NCBI GenBank assembly: GCA_947463705.1
Contig: CANHSO010000006.1
Span: 1 to 39,432, forward strand
From: Bacteriovoracaceae bacterium
GTDB lineage: Bacteria; Bdellovibrionota; UBA1018
DNA length: 39,432 nt
Direction of reading: 5' to 3'
The number at the start of each line of letters is the position of its first letter. Within the stretch, counting starts at the first letter, position 1. The notes beneath the pieces are model-generated. The model saw only the letters and a list, made by a program, of their open reading frames with translations. It made no database searches and had not been told where the DNA came from. Position numbers and translations under genes: made by a program. Below are positions 8,306 to 17,200 of this stretch, in pieces.

Positions 8306-8378
8306 CCGTCTTATGGATCGGTATTATGCGTTGAATCTTAAGTCGGATCTCTCGTCATCAGAGAAATTAGCCGTGAGT

Positions 8379-11300
8379 CTACCTCTGAGCGGCCTCTTTC
8401 AGTTGTTGGAGTTGTCCGTTCTCTAGCGTTGCAGGAGGGGCATTCATTTTCAGTGCTTCGTGAAGCTGTTCGGGTTGACGGGTTAAAAAGTAGTATTGAA
8501 TGAGAGCTGCCTTGGCAATGGATCTCAAATTTTCAGGGGCGTTCTTGTTCAGTTGGGATAGGGTCTGAATCGACTCTGGGTGTGCACCTATGCGACTTAA
8601 AATCAAAGCTCTTGCGAATTGGATTTCATCCTCGGTCCAGATCTTCCGAACGGTGATCATTTGTAGGAGATAAAATGCATGGTTCCATTGTGATTTTTGG
8701 AGAGCCTGGGCTAATTTTTGTTCTACACCTTGAGCGCTTTTCAAGAGAATGAGCCACCTCGGGTCGCTGAGGATCATTGGAGTCTTAGGCGAAACAGCGC
8801 TTACCTTGGCGCGAACAGAGAGAGCCTGAGCCTGTTTTTCAGTCTCAAATGCCGTTTTTAAAAATGGATCTGCGATGCTATGGAGTGACTTTATATAGTC
8901 TTCATGGGACATCTGCCCCAGCTTTTTAGAGTAGGGAATTGCTAAAATGTCGTCCGAAAAATCCCTAAAAATTTGACTCCTAAACTGGAGACCTGCAGCC
9001 TTAAGATACGACCATCCGAGAATCTCAAGTGAAGTGCTGAGTGACTCATAGGTCTTGATGAGCTGCACACGAGCCTTAATTTGTGCGGGATTGAGTTGGA
9101 GTTGAGCCGAGTTTCGAATTTGAGATCGAATCGACTGGAGTGCGCCTGGCAAAACGGAAAAAAGTCGTTTAAGAATTGAAAACTGAGAAAGATGATCCAC
9201 AGACTCCCAGTTTGCAATTATTGCCCTCAGTGCCTGATCATTGGCTTTTAGTCCGACGGAGGCTGAATTTTCTAAAACCAGAGTAGCCCAAAGGGGACGA
9301 ACATTCGGTGAGGCTGTTCGAACCAGTTGCAAGGCTTGAGTTAGCTCTTTTGCATTGAAGGGCTGCGGCCTGTTGAAGTTCAACCATGCTCGATAGTGCT
9401 CGCAAGTCTGATGGAAAGAGTGATCGCAAAAGTGAGAGTCATTCAGGACCTCTTGGCTGAGTTTACTGAGTCCAAAGATCCAACTAAATTTTAATAAACG
9501 TTCTTTTACTCCCCGATAAGTCTCATTCGGTAGTTCGCGACTCTTGAACTGAATTTTAACGATTTCTTTTAGTTTCTCGAGAGCAGTGTCTAATTCAAAA
9601 CGATCTTCTGCAAGTTTCGAGTCAATCAACGCCACTTGAATTGGACTCCCGAGTGAATAGTGGCCTAAGATTTCTCGCCATTTTTGACTGGATTCTGTAT
9701 CCTTATGAGCCAGGGCTTCTTTGAGTCCGAGGCCGACTAGTTCAGCGGCGTGGACGTGACTGGGCATGCTATCTTTTAAGTAGTTGATTGCCAAGCTGAG
9801 TAACAAGTCCTGATTAGCAGATTTGACCTGCGAACGAAATTTCTCAAAATAGGCGTCGTCTAAAAGCTGTTTGATCTGATTGACGATGGTTATGTTTTGA
9901 GTGGAGAAATTAGGCTGAGCCTGATGCGACTCGACAATGACATCTTCCCACTTTCCTTCATTGGTCAGAAATTCAATGAGTCGAGCTTCTGCTAGAGCAG
10001 CCGCTTGTGTTTTTGGATAGGTTTTAATCAATTCTTTGAGTTGTTTTTGATAGTTTTCTCGATCACCAATTCTTAGTAATAAGTCACAGATCACAAGAGC
10101 AAAGTGTTCGTGGTCGGCTGGAGTAAGATTGGACTTGCTTCCTTCAAAATCCTTGATCCAGAGGTTCACCTGGTTTTTTAATAAATCACTGACGACTGGA
10201 TGCTCTTTTGACTTCGATGCTGTTCGGTCGCTGCCCTTGCCTGGAATTAGCAGGTATTTTGTCTGGAGAATTTGGGCCCGAAGTTGAGATTTCAGAGTCT
10301 GAAACTGGGGCGTTGCGTCTAAATATTCTTCTGATTTTGTATAAAATTTAGCAGCCTCATTAAGTCTGTTTCTTTGAAAAGCATCCTCCCCTTGTTTCAT
10401 GTAAATCGTTGCTAGGACCTTGCGGCCTGATGGATCTATTTTTATCAATTCAATGCATTGATTGTGTAGATTCTCACCTTTTTCAGGAGTGTATCCAGTA
10501 AAATTTTTCAGTTTCCCTTGTCGTATTTGTCTGAAAATTCCGACAAGCGTAGATGCGATCTCTTCTGTTATTGAGTTTTTTTCGTTTTCTTTTTTTTTGT
10601 AATCGAGTCTAGAACGAATCAAAGAAATATTGAAATACAAGGATTGAAAATCTCGTTTTTCCAGTGATCGGATGATCAGCTTGTTGATGATTTCTTGTTG
10701 AATTTCTGATTTAATTATAGGATTGAGGGTGATGTTTTTTGAAAATTGGTAAATTAGTCCCTCATTTCCATTTGATCTGAGTAAATTCATGAGCTGCTTG
10801 ACCATGGATTGAATATGGGATCCAGATTTTAGACTGACGAAATAGGGGATGGCCGCGTCGATATTAAAGCCAGGTGTCTTTTTCGAAATGCCATGAAAAT
10901 AAAAAAGTACGATATTGTTTAGAAGCTGTTGCTCCAATTGGTCGGATTCAACTGTGATTAAAGGATTTTTTTTTGTTCCTTGATTTCGAGTTAAGCTAAG
11001 TTCTTTTTCAAGATACTTAATAGCCTGATTAGTCTGGTCTAGGTAGTAATATCCAAAACCAATATGATGCAATATGATGCTTTCGGATTCGGTTGATCGA
11101 GTCAAGACTTCGAGAGAAAGTACAGTATTTAATGCTTCATTGTACCTTTTTTCTGAAACGAGCAATTCGTAGAGCTTAATATTTGAGCTGAGATAAAGAT
11201 CGGACCTTGGATAAGTCTTGATGAGTTTTGCAAGCGTTTCAATAGCCTCTTTATTCTTTTTGAGTTCAGAAAAAGCTTTGGCTCGGTAGGCTAAGATCTG

Positions 11301-11684
11301 ATCTAATTCACGATAATTTTTGTAACTTTTTTGAAATGAAGCTGATTCTAACAAAATGAGATCAAGAGTTGATTGGTAGTCTTGTGTGCGTCTATTGATT
11401 TCATTTGTTGTGGTCGAGCTGTGGATTAGCCGAAACTGAGAAGTACTCAACTGGCTCATTGCCTCGATGATTTTGAACTTAAACTCAGCATCAGACGATG
11501 AATCTGGATGTGAGTTGAGATGATCTCGAAGCAATTGAATCTTGCTGATTTGTGCTGAAGTCACTTGAAGATCAAGCTGCCTTAGATCATCCTCAGACGA
11601 CGACTCATTTTGAGCAAGGGCGAATCGGGTCAGAATCGTAAGAGTCACAACAGCCGTTAGAGCAAATGATTTGATCTGGCCCAC
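8379..11684 (-). CDS. Large exported TPR protein (GltD/AgnA-like)
   Basis: 1101-aa periplasmic protein, the largest of the motor operon. A signal peptide (FALTAVVTLTILTRFALA-QN) is followed almost throughout by helical repeats of TPR/SEL type, for example EAIETLAKLIKTYPRSDLYL near residue 145, GFGYYYLDQTNQAIKYLEKE near 210, and EAAKFYTKSEEYLDATPQF near 450. Length and build match GltD (AgnA), a TPR protein of the Myxococcus gliding machinery. The start is GTG, two bases after the aglS stop codon, with AGAGGAT upstream, so it is read from the same message as aglRQS. Orthology is inferred from architecture and gene order. Confidence 0.8.
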   Translation of the reverse strand: MGQIKSFALTAVVTLTILTRFALAQNESSSEDDLRQLDLQVTSAQISKIQLLRDHLNSHPDSSSDAEFKFKIIEAMSQLSTSQFRLIHSSTTTNEINRRTQDYQSTLDLILLESASFQKSYKNYRELDQILAYRAKAFSELKKNKEAIETLAKLIKTYPRSDLYLSSNIKLYELLVSEKRYNEALNTVLSLEVLTRSTESESIILHHIGFGYYYLDQTNQAIKYLEKELSLTRNQGTKKNPLITVESDQLEQQLLNNIVLFYFHGISKKTPGFNIDAAIPYFVSLKSGSHIQSMVKQLMNLLRSNGNEGLIYQFSKNITLNPIIKSEIQQEIINKLIIRSLEKRDFQSLYFNISLIRSRLDYKKKENEKNSITEEIASTLVGIFRQIRQGKLKNFTGYTPEKGENLHNQCIELIKIDPSGRKVLATIYMKQGEDAFQRNRLNEAAKFYTKSEEYLDATPQFQTLKSQLRAQILQTKYLLIPGKGSDRTASKSKEHPVVSDLLKNQVNLWIKDFEGSKSNLTPADHEHFALVICDLLLRIGDRENYQKQLKELIKTYPKTQAAALAEARLIEFLTNEGKWEDVIVESHQAQPNFSTQNITIVNQIKQLLDDAYFEKFRSQVKSANQDLLLSLAINYLKDSMPSHVHAAELVGLGLKEALAHKDTESSQKWREILGHYSLGSPIQVALIDSKLAEDRFELDTALEKLKEIVKIQFKSRELPNETYRGVKERLLKFSWIFGLSKLSQEVLNDSHFCDHSFHQTCEHYRAWLNFNRPQPFNAKELTQALQLVRTASPNVRPLWATLVLENSASVGLKANDQALRAIIANWESVDHLSQFSILKRLFSVLPGALQSIRSQIRNSAQLQLNPAQIKARVQLIKTYESLSTSLEILGWSYLKAAGLQFRSQIFRDFSDDILAIPYSKKLGQMSHEDYIKSLHSIADPFLKTAFETEKQAQALSVRAKVSAVSPKTPMILSDPRWLILLKSAQGVEQKLAQALQKSQWNHAFYLLQMITVRKIWTEDEIQFARALILSRIGAHPESIQTLSQLNKNAPENLRSIAKAALIQYYFLTRQPEQLHEALKMNAPPATLENGQLQQLKEAAQR

Positions 11685-11686
11685 AC

Positions 11687-12181
11687 CTAGTTATCCTCTG
11701 CTACAATCAACTTGTAGGTTTCAAAGCCGCTCAGTGACGCGGTTGCCAGTACTTTTTTGACGAGATCTACCGGAGCGTCTCGATCTGCTAAAATCATCAG
11801 CGGAGTCTTTTTCCGCAGTTCAGGTTCTTTTTCTTTAATTCCCAACAGTGACTGACGGAGTGTGTGCAAACTGCCATCCTGGGCTAGATCTTCTGGTTTG
11901 TATTTGAACTGATTGAGTGGAATGACTTCATGATGGTCGAATTTGATCGCATCCTTTAGGATCTCAATTCCCAATGTATCCATCACTGGCTTGAGGCTAC
12001 TCACTTCTGGGAGTTGAATTCCTGCATCGGGCGTAAATGGGGCAGCCTCTGAACTAAAACTTTTGAGTAGAAAAACGAGTAGAATAACAAAAACGTCGGC
12101 CATAGACGTGATTTGAAGTGCAAAATCCTCAGAAGGTCGTTTCCTCTTGAGGAGCGATTTTCGTTTTTTTTGTGAGCTCAT
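11687..12181 (-). CDS. aglS: TolR/ExbD-family motor protein AglS-like
   Basis: 164-aa single-span inner-membrane protein. A basic cytoplasmic N-terminus (KKRKSLLKRKRP) precedes a helix at ~21-43 (LQITSMADVFVILLVFLLKS) with Asp29 at the position of the proton-carrying aspartate of TolR/ExbD/AglS. The periplasmic part ends in the ExbD-type alpha/beta domain (PLMILADRDAPVDLVKKVL). It is the second of two tandem TolR paralogues, as in the aglRQS motor. It overlaps the upstream gene by 4 bp. Confidence 0.85.
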   Translation of the reverse strand: MSSQKKRKSLLKRKRPSEDFALQITSMADVFVILLVFLLKSFSSEAAPFTPDAGIQLPEVSSLKPVMDTLGIEILKDAIKFDHHEVIPLNQFKYKPEDLAQDGSLHTLRQSLLGIKEKEPELRKKTPLMILADRDAPVDLVKKVLATASLSGFETYKLIVAEDN

Positions 12182-12642
12182 GGTCCACCTGCCTCCGTAT
12201 TGAAAGCAACTGAACCAAAATTTGATTCAGCCTTCTGGATGGCTTTGACCAACTGATCATAAGAGCCCTTGTCGCTGCCAGCGACTAGAATTGAGTCAAG
12301 CGTAGGGTACTTTTGCTTGATCTGCTTGAGCTCAGAGTCAAGCTTGGCTAGTGCGACTTTCCCACCCTCATCAGGGATATCGATTTCTTGAGAACTCATT
12401 CCAGAAATCTTAAGATGAGCTTGGCCGTGGTCACCGATGTTGAGCTCTAATGAGACGAGGGGAGGATTCGGTATTTCGCCTGCAGTCTGGGTGGCTAAAA
12501 CGATATCAATTCCACCTAGATTGAGAAATGACGTAGAAATCAAAAGATAAGTGATCAAAACCGTAAAGCAGTCAATAAATGAGGAGAGATTGAGCTCGAC
12601 CTCGTAAGAGCCTGATGCGTCTCCCTGCTCGGCTACGTTCAA
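12178..12642 (-). CDS. aglQ: TolR/ExbD-family motor protein AglQ-like
   Basis: 154-aa TolR homologue. A helix at ~19-41 (LSSFIDCFTVLITYLLISTSF) contains Asp24, the predicted proton-translocating residue. The periplasmic domain ends with a typical ExbD segment (SILVAGSDKGSYDQLVKAIQ). The N-terminus is acidic rather than basic, unlike its neighbour AglS. The gene overlaps both neighbours by 4 bp (ATGA), as expected for fixed stoichiometry. In Myxococcus, AglQ and AglS assemble with AglR into a proton-motive-force-driven channel for gliding. The assignment of Q versus S follows gene order only. Confidence 0.85.
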   Translation of the reverse strand: MNVAEQGDASGSYEVELNLSSFIDCFTVLITYLLISTSFLNLGGIDIVLATQTAGEIPNPPLVSLELNIGDHGQAHLKISGMSSQEIDIPDEGGKVALAKLDSELKQIKQKYPTLDSILVAGSDKGSYDQLVKAIQKAESNFGSVAFNTEAGGP

Positions 12643-13316
12643 GCGATACTCCTTCCTGAATTGGAGTTCGTCGATTCTGTGTCTAATTCGTAGTAGCGCT
12701 GTTTGAGCAAGGTCATCATTCGGGCTGCTGAGCGTTCGATCTCTCCGACGAGTCGATTTGTCTTATTCATCAGATAGCTGTAAGCCACCATGCAGGGAAT
12801 GGCTACGAATAGTCCGAGCATCGTGGTATTCATGGCAGTCGAGATCCCTGAGGCTAAGAGCGCAGATCGCTGCTGAGCGCTTGCAGATCCTAAAGCCTCA
12901 AACGATTGAATCAAGCCCACGATGGTTCCAAAAAGTCCCATCAGCGTCGAGACGTTTGCAATCGTGCCGAGATAAGCCGTGCGCACCTGGATTCTGGCAC
13001 TGGCTTCGCTGACTAAAATTTCTATACAATCTTGAATTAAGTCTTCGGGTTGATTCGCTCTGACTAGTGCTTCACGAATCACTCGAGTGACGGGTTTAGA
13101 TGCATTTTTGTCGCAGAGTTCTAGTGCGTCTCGAAATCGATTCGCCATTACCAACGTTTTAATTTGGTTCATGAATCCGGCCAAGTTCTTCATCGGGTAA
13201 TAGAAGCTGAGTGCAAAGGCCCGCTCCAACGTAATGATCAGGGCGAGTGCCGCTGAGACGATAATCGGTCCAGTGTGTCCTAAGTTACTGAGAATAAAAT
13301 CAATCATTTTAGTCAT
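12639..13316 (-). CDS. aglR: TolQ/ExbB/MotA-family motor protein AglR-like
   Basis: 225-aa inner-membrane protein with three helices: ~13-35 (TGPIIVSAALALIITLERAF), ~115-140 (TLMGLFGTIVGLIQSFEALG) and ~160-185 (TTMLGLFVAIPCMVAYSYLM). The LMGLFGTIVGLIQSF segment is the TolQ/ExbB/MotA signature. It is the first gene of the aglRQS-glt-like operon. The start is uncertain: ATG 13316 lacks a Shine-Dalgarno, and an in-frame ATG at 13307 gives MIDFILSN. A tiny ORF with a good ribosome site ends across both starts (see separate entry), suggesting coupled initiation. Confidence 0.9.
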   Translation of the reverse strand: MTKMIDFILSNLGHTGPIIVSAALALIITLERAFALSFYYPMKNLAGFMNQIKTLVMANRFRDALELCDKNASKPVTRVIREALVRANQPEDLIQDCIEILVSEASARIQVRTAYLGTIANVSTLMGLFGTIVGLIQSFEALGSASAQQRSALLASGISTAMNTTMLGLFVAIPCMVAYSYLMNKTNRLVGEIERSAARMMTLLKQRYYELDTESTNSNSGRSIA

Positions 13317-13332
13317 AGTCGTACTGGCGCAT
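13309..13332 (-). promoter_or_regulatory. Possible 7-codon leader ORF and hairpin overlapping the aglR start
   Basis: On the minus strand, AGAGAGGGG is followed ~5 bp later by an ATG (13332) opening a mini-ORF, MRQYDYD and stop. Its last codons span the aglR ATG at 13316, and its TAA lies just before the second aglR ATG at 13307. The first codon lies in an inverted repeat, GGCGC-GTAT-GCGCC (13326-13339). aglR itself has no usable Shine-Dalgarno sequence, so termination-reinitiation from this mini-ORF is a reasonable idea. Chance occurrence cannot be excluded. Confidence 0.3.
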
Positions 13333-13432
13333 ACGCGCCCCTCTCTTTGGCGTAACGGTATTGTGAGTCAAGAACTTGAGTTGGGAATTCAAGTTGTTTT
13401 ACATGAGCAGGACATATTGCCGAAATGATTGG

Positions 13433-14215
13433 CTATGGCCTGTAAGTGCAGCGAATTCCGTAGTAGGTAGAGGGGGTGGTTCCCTTAAGGACATTGGTAC
13501 CATTGACTCCATAGGTGATTTCCCGCTGTGCTGCACCTGTCCACTGGGTAATAGGATTAAGAGCCAAGGCTCCGTTAAATCCATAAATCGTTTGGCCGTT
13601 TTGTAGGTCTCTGCCCGTCTGGCTGGCTGCGTCACCTGCGAGATTGGAGATATTATTCCATTCAGCGGCTGTTAGCAGAGCAAAATTTGAATAGGTGCTG
13701 GTGCCGAAGTTCAGCCTATCACCGTAACCTTTGCAGGCAAAGTCCGCAGCGGTTGCCTCGAACTCTTGAGTGCAAAATGCAAAGTTAATGTCTCTGCCTA
13801 AAAACGATATGGTTCTGTCTCCGGACGAAGGGTAACTTGTACACTGTGCTGAATTCGTTGCTGAGAGATCATTGTAAGTTTGGCCACATCTGTAGCCACT
13901 AAATGAACTAGCTAAAAAAATTCCAGATATAAATTCTCCTGATCCAAGACTGATTCTGAGCGGGGGTTCTATGCTCGTGGTTCCAAAATTCCCAGAAGTA
14001 TTGTTAAAGAGATTACCCCATGAACCTTTAAAAAATGGTCTTGTAGAATAGGCGATATAGTTATCTCTACATGTGACTTGTGAGCTAGTCCTACCAAATT
14101 CATGGTATTCACCGCTGCTTTGATAGGTCATTTGGTACTGAGAAACACAGAAATCAGCGACTGATGCGTTTATATTTTTTGATGGAACTCCCACGAATCC
14201 AGTCGGGCATGAAAA
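13433..14215 (-). other. SUMF1/FGE-like C-terminal domain of the giant protein
   Basis: The region opens with CPTGFVGVPSKN and DFCVSQYQMTY. It continues through NFGTSTYSNFALLTAAEWNN and ends YGIRCTYRP. This order (opening C-P-x-G-F, D-F-C-V..., then 'LLTAAEWNNISN', then a closing G-x-R-C) resembles the formylglycine-generating-enzyme/SUMF1 fold seen as a tail on exported proteins of this lineage. The copper-binding cysteine pair of true FGE is not evident, so it is probably a non-catalytic recognition domain. Confidence 0.5.
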
Positions 14216-17200
14216 GTTATTGTTAAAGTAATAAATTTTAATTGAGGAATTATTCCATCGATCAGTTGACTTGATATTAATCGTGAATGGTACATTCGAG
14301 TTGTCTTTGAGATTCGCGGTAACCGTTAGAATCCCTGCCGTATTATCAAAGTTAAAAGTAGATCGTCTGTTGCGGAATTCACTACTGGTCTCAGAGAAAG
14401 TACTAGTACTAGTCTTGCTGCAGGTAGCGCTTAGGTTCTTCACATGATCTGAAGAGGATTGAGCTATTGTCGCCCCTTCGGTGACGGTCACTTCGGTGTT
14501 TGCGCTTCCGCCGGCTTGACTAGTTGTAAAAGCGTCGCAAGTGCCCGTGAGTTTCAATGAGAGGGTCTTCATTTGGAAGGGGCTTCCACTGGTTCCACTT
14601 CCAGAGATGAGACCAAAAGCTGGCCGAGCAGACGGTTGGGTCGGGGGGGAGTTGTAAAGCCAGAGGTAGGGCAATGTTGGAGTTGTGCTTCCGCTTGGAT
14701 TGACTAGTGTCCCTTGAACGTTATAGGTCGTTGGGTCATTTGCGGTAGCTACCCTAAGTTGATATTGAATCAGGGTGTCTGTCGGTTGGGCTTCGTTCGA
14801 TAGCCCAGAGGAATCCTGGCAGAAGAGACCTTTAGATGCGTCAGTGGTGCAGGTAGTTCCAGCTCCAGGTTGGGCGAAGCTGTAGGTGTAAATTGGACTT
14901 CCATAATTGCCATTGCAGGTCGGAGCTGTGAAAGTAAATTGGGGTATTGTACTGATCGTGCCGATCAGACTCGGGTTATCTTCTCCTACTTTTCTCCAGA
15001 CCTGAATCCCGGTAATCGGAATAGCTGAGGTGATTTGGTCGAGCTTCAGTCTCCATCTCCATTTTGCTTTAGCCGCGGCCGAATCGTCGCCGTCAGGATC
15101 CCGAGTGGGAGTGATTGCAAGTGTGGGGTTAAACGTAGGTTGGATGCTACTCGAGTAAGTAGGCACATCTAATTCTTGAATCGAGCCAGTCCGATTGGTG
15201 CATGTGCTGTCTGCGGCACCCGTGCACGCGTCCACTTGGACACAAAGGGGTCGGTGTTTATCGAAGCAACTTCCTGCACCTGAGTTAATGGTGAGGTTTC
15301 TCGATGTAGATGAGCCGGCTATCCAACTCGTCAAAATTGGGGAGGGGGTAAAAGAGCCTGAAGGCGTGCAGGTTCCCCCACTGACACTCGATTTATTCCA
15401 GAGTTGCGCTCGATAACTGGCAACTGGCGCCGGGGAGTTGACGACCATGGGTTTAGCCGTGCCTGTTGACAGATTCACAGTGACCGAATTGCTAGATGGC
15501 CAGGTTGCAGTTGGGTTAAATTGAGGCTCAATGGTGAAGGTGCGGCAAATATAGTGATCTAAGGATGTAGAATTGACCAAGGTGGCTCTGATCTTATAGC
15601 ATATCCTTGGGGAGCGAACTGTTGCACCGTTATCTGACCACAGCCCGGTAGATCGACCGGTTAGGGTGGCAGAGTAGATGTAGTTCTGCTGGCACCCACT
15701 GGGTAGGGTATCTGAAGGGTTTAGGGGCGACAAAGTCACCTGGGTTGCGCTGGCCCAATCGCTAGGTACGGTTGTGCCGTTCGAGTCGGCAATAGGAGCC
15801 CCAGGGGTGTAGAATACGCGCTGAAGAGTTAAGTCGCCATTCAGTCTGCTTGGAGCACTCACGGTGATCGGGATTCTCCAGTTCCACGTGCGGGAATCAT
15901 CAGACGAGCCGGGCGAAAAACTGACGGCAGGAGTATGAAAGGTTCCGATGGCGCCCCCGGGGGTAGCTGTTATGCTCAGAGCGTTACTGCGAGTCCGAAA
16001 AAAGGATGAAATCGCCTGCCCCCCAGACGCATTCTTGGCAAAGGTGCAGATACCAGTCCCGGCGGCGTTGTTACAAGCTTGGAGAGCAGTACAATAGTTT
16101 TGTTGAAAGTCATCTTGAGTTGCAGTGCACGTATTAAAAAAGTTACCGATTGGAATTCCAGTGGGGAGCGGACTTGCTGAACTTGCGGGCAAGGGAGATG
16201 CGACGACTGGATTGGCTCCGCTTGATGCGGGAACTGAAGTCTGACACCCCGCTCCGGTTTGTTTCCAGACGTAAATTTTGTAAGAACGGATCCCGCTCGC
16301 GCGCATCGCTTGACCGCTGAAGGCGATCTGGTCGGTAGCTGATGTGTAAGTGACACCGCTGACGGTAAATGAGGGAATCGGTGTGATCGTTGCTAAGGAA
16401 CGGTCGGATGCTGTGAGGGGTTGAGACGTTGGGCCGCTTGATGCTGGGAGTGCCGCGAGTAAGCGGTATTGGATCTGGCGTGTGTGACTTGGATCGTACG
16501 AATAAGTCGTGTAAGTGTCGGAGTTTCCAAGAAAATCAGACCCTGTGTCGAGGTGGCCCGATTCACCGCTATTAGCGAATGAGTTATCAGCTGCGGTGAG
16601 CTTGTAGCACCAAGGATTGCTGGATGATGATGTTGTAGTGAGATCACTGCAACTCACCGGGGTTAGGGTGGGGGATGGACTCGATGCGATGTTGACATCG
16701 GCTGAGGTCGTACTTGCCCCTGATATCAGTCCGGTTACATTCCGCTTTAGGGTGACGTCGCCGGTAGTGAGACTGCTGGTCCATGACTGGATCGTAGCGT
16801 TGAGTGTCCAGCCGAACTGAAATTTACCGAACTGATTAAAGTCAGAAGTCACCGGCGAAAATGAATACGAGGGCGCCGGCGCATCGTTGTGGAAGTTCTG
16901 ACAAATGGTCCCGAGAGTAGGACTTGCTGTTGGATCGGTCGGAGTAGCTTTGATTTGGTAGCACACTCGGTTGTAGTCAAAGTTAGAAGCGTCGTTCCAC
17001 CCTAATCCATTCTGTTGTCCAGAAGGAGTTGTGACGGAGCCGTCAGTCCAATCTCCTGTGTAGAAAGGTGTCGTGGAATTTCTTTGGTTGGTAGTGAGGG
17101 TGTCGCTGCTTCTAAGATTGAGAGTCATTTCATTGAGAGCGTTAGCGGGGGACGAAGGAGTCGGGGAGGCATATATACTCAGATTAGTGCAGCCGGAACA

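Noticed and set aside
8046-8426. Plus-strand 126-aa ORF
   Set aside because: Antisense to the small gliding protein and the large TPR gene, which have good starts and signal peptides.
13374-13394. CTTGAGTT-GGG-AATTCAAG inverted repeat as terminator of the giant gene
   Set aside because: Stem is A/T-rich with a 3-nt loop and no T-run; it could be an operator but evidence is too thin.
14399-14412. AGTACTAGTACT short repeat as a mobile-element or CRISPR signal
   Set aside because: Only two 6-bp copies, in frame (Ser/Thr codons), no flanking repeats or spacers.
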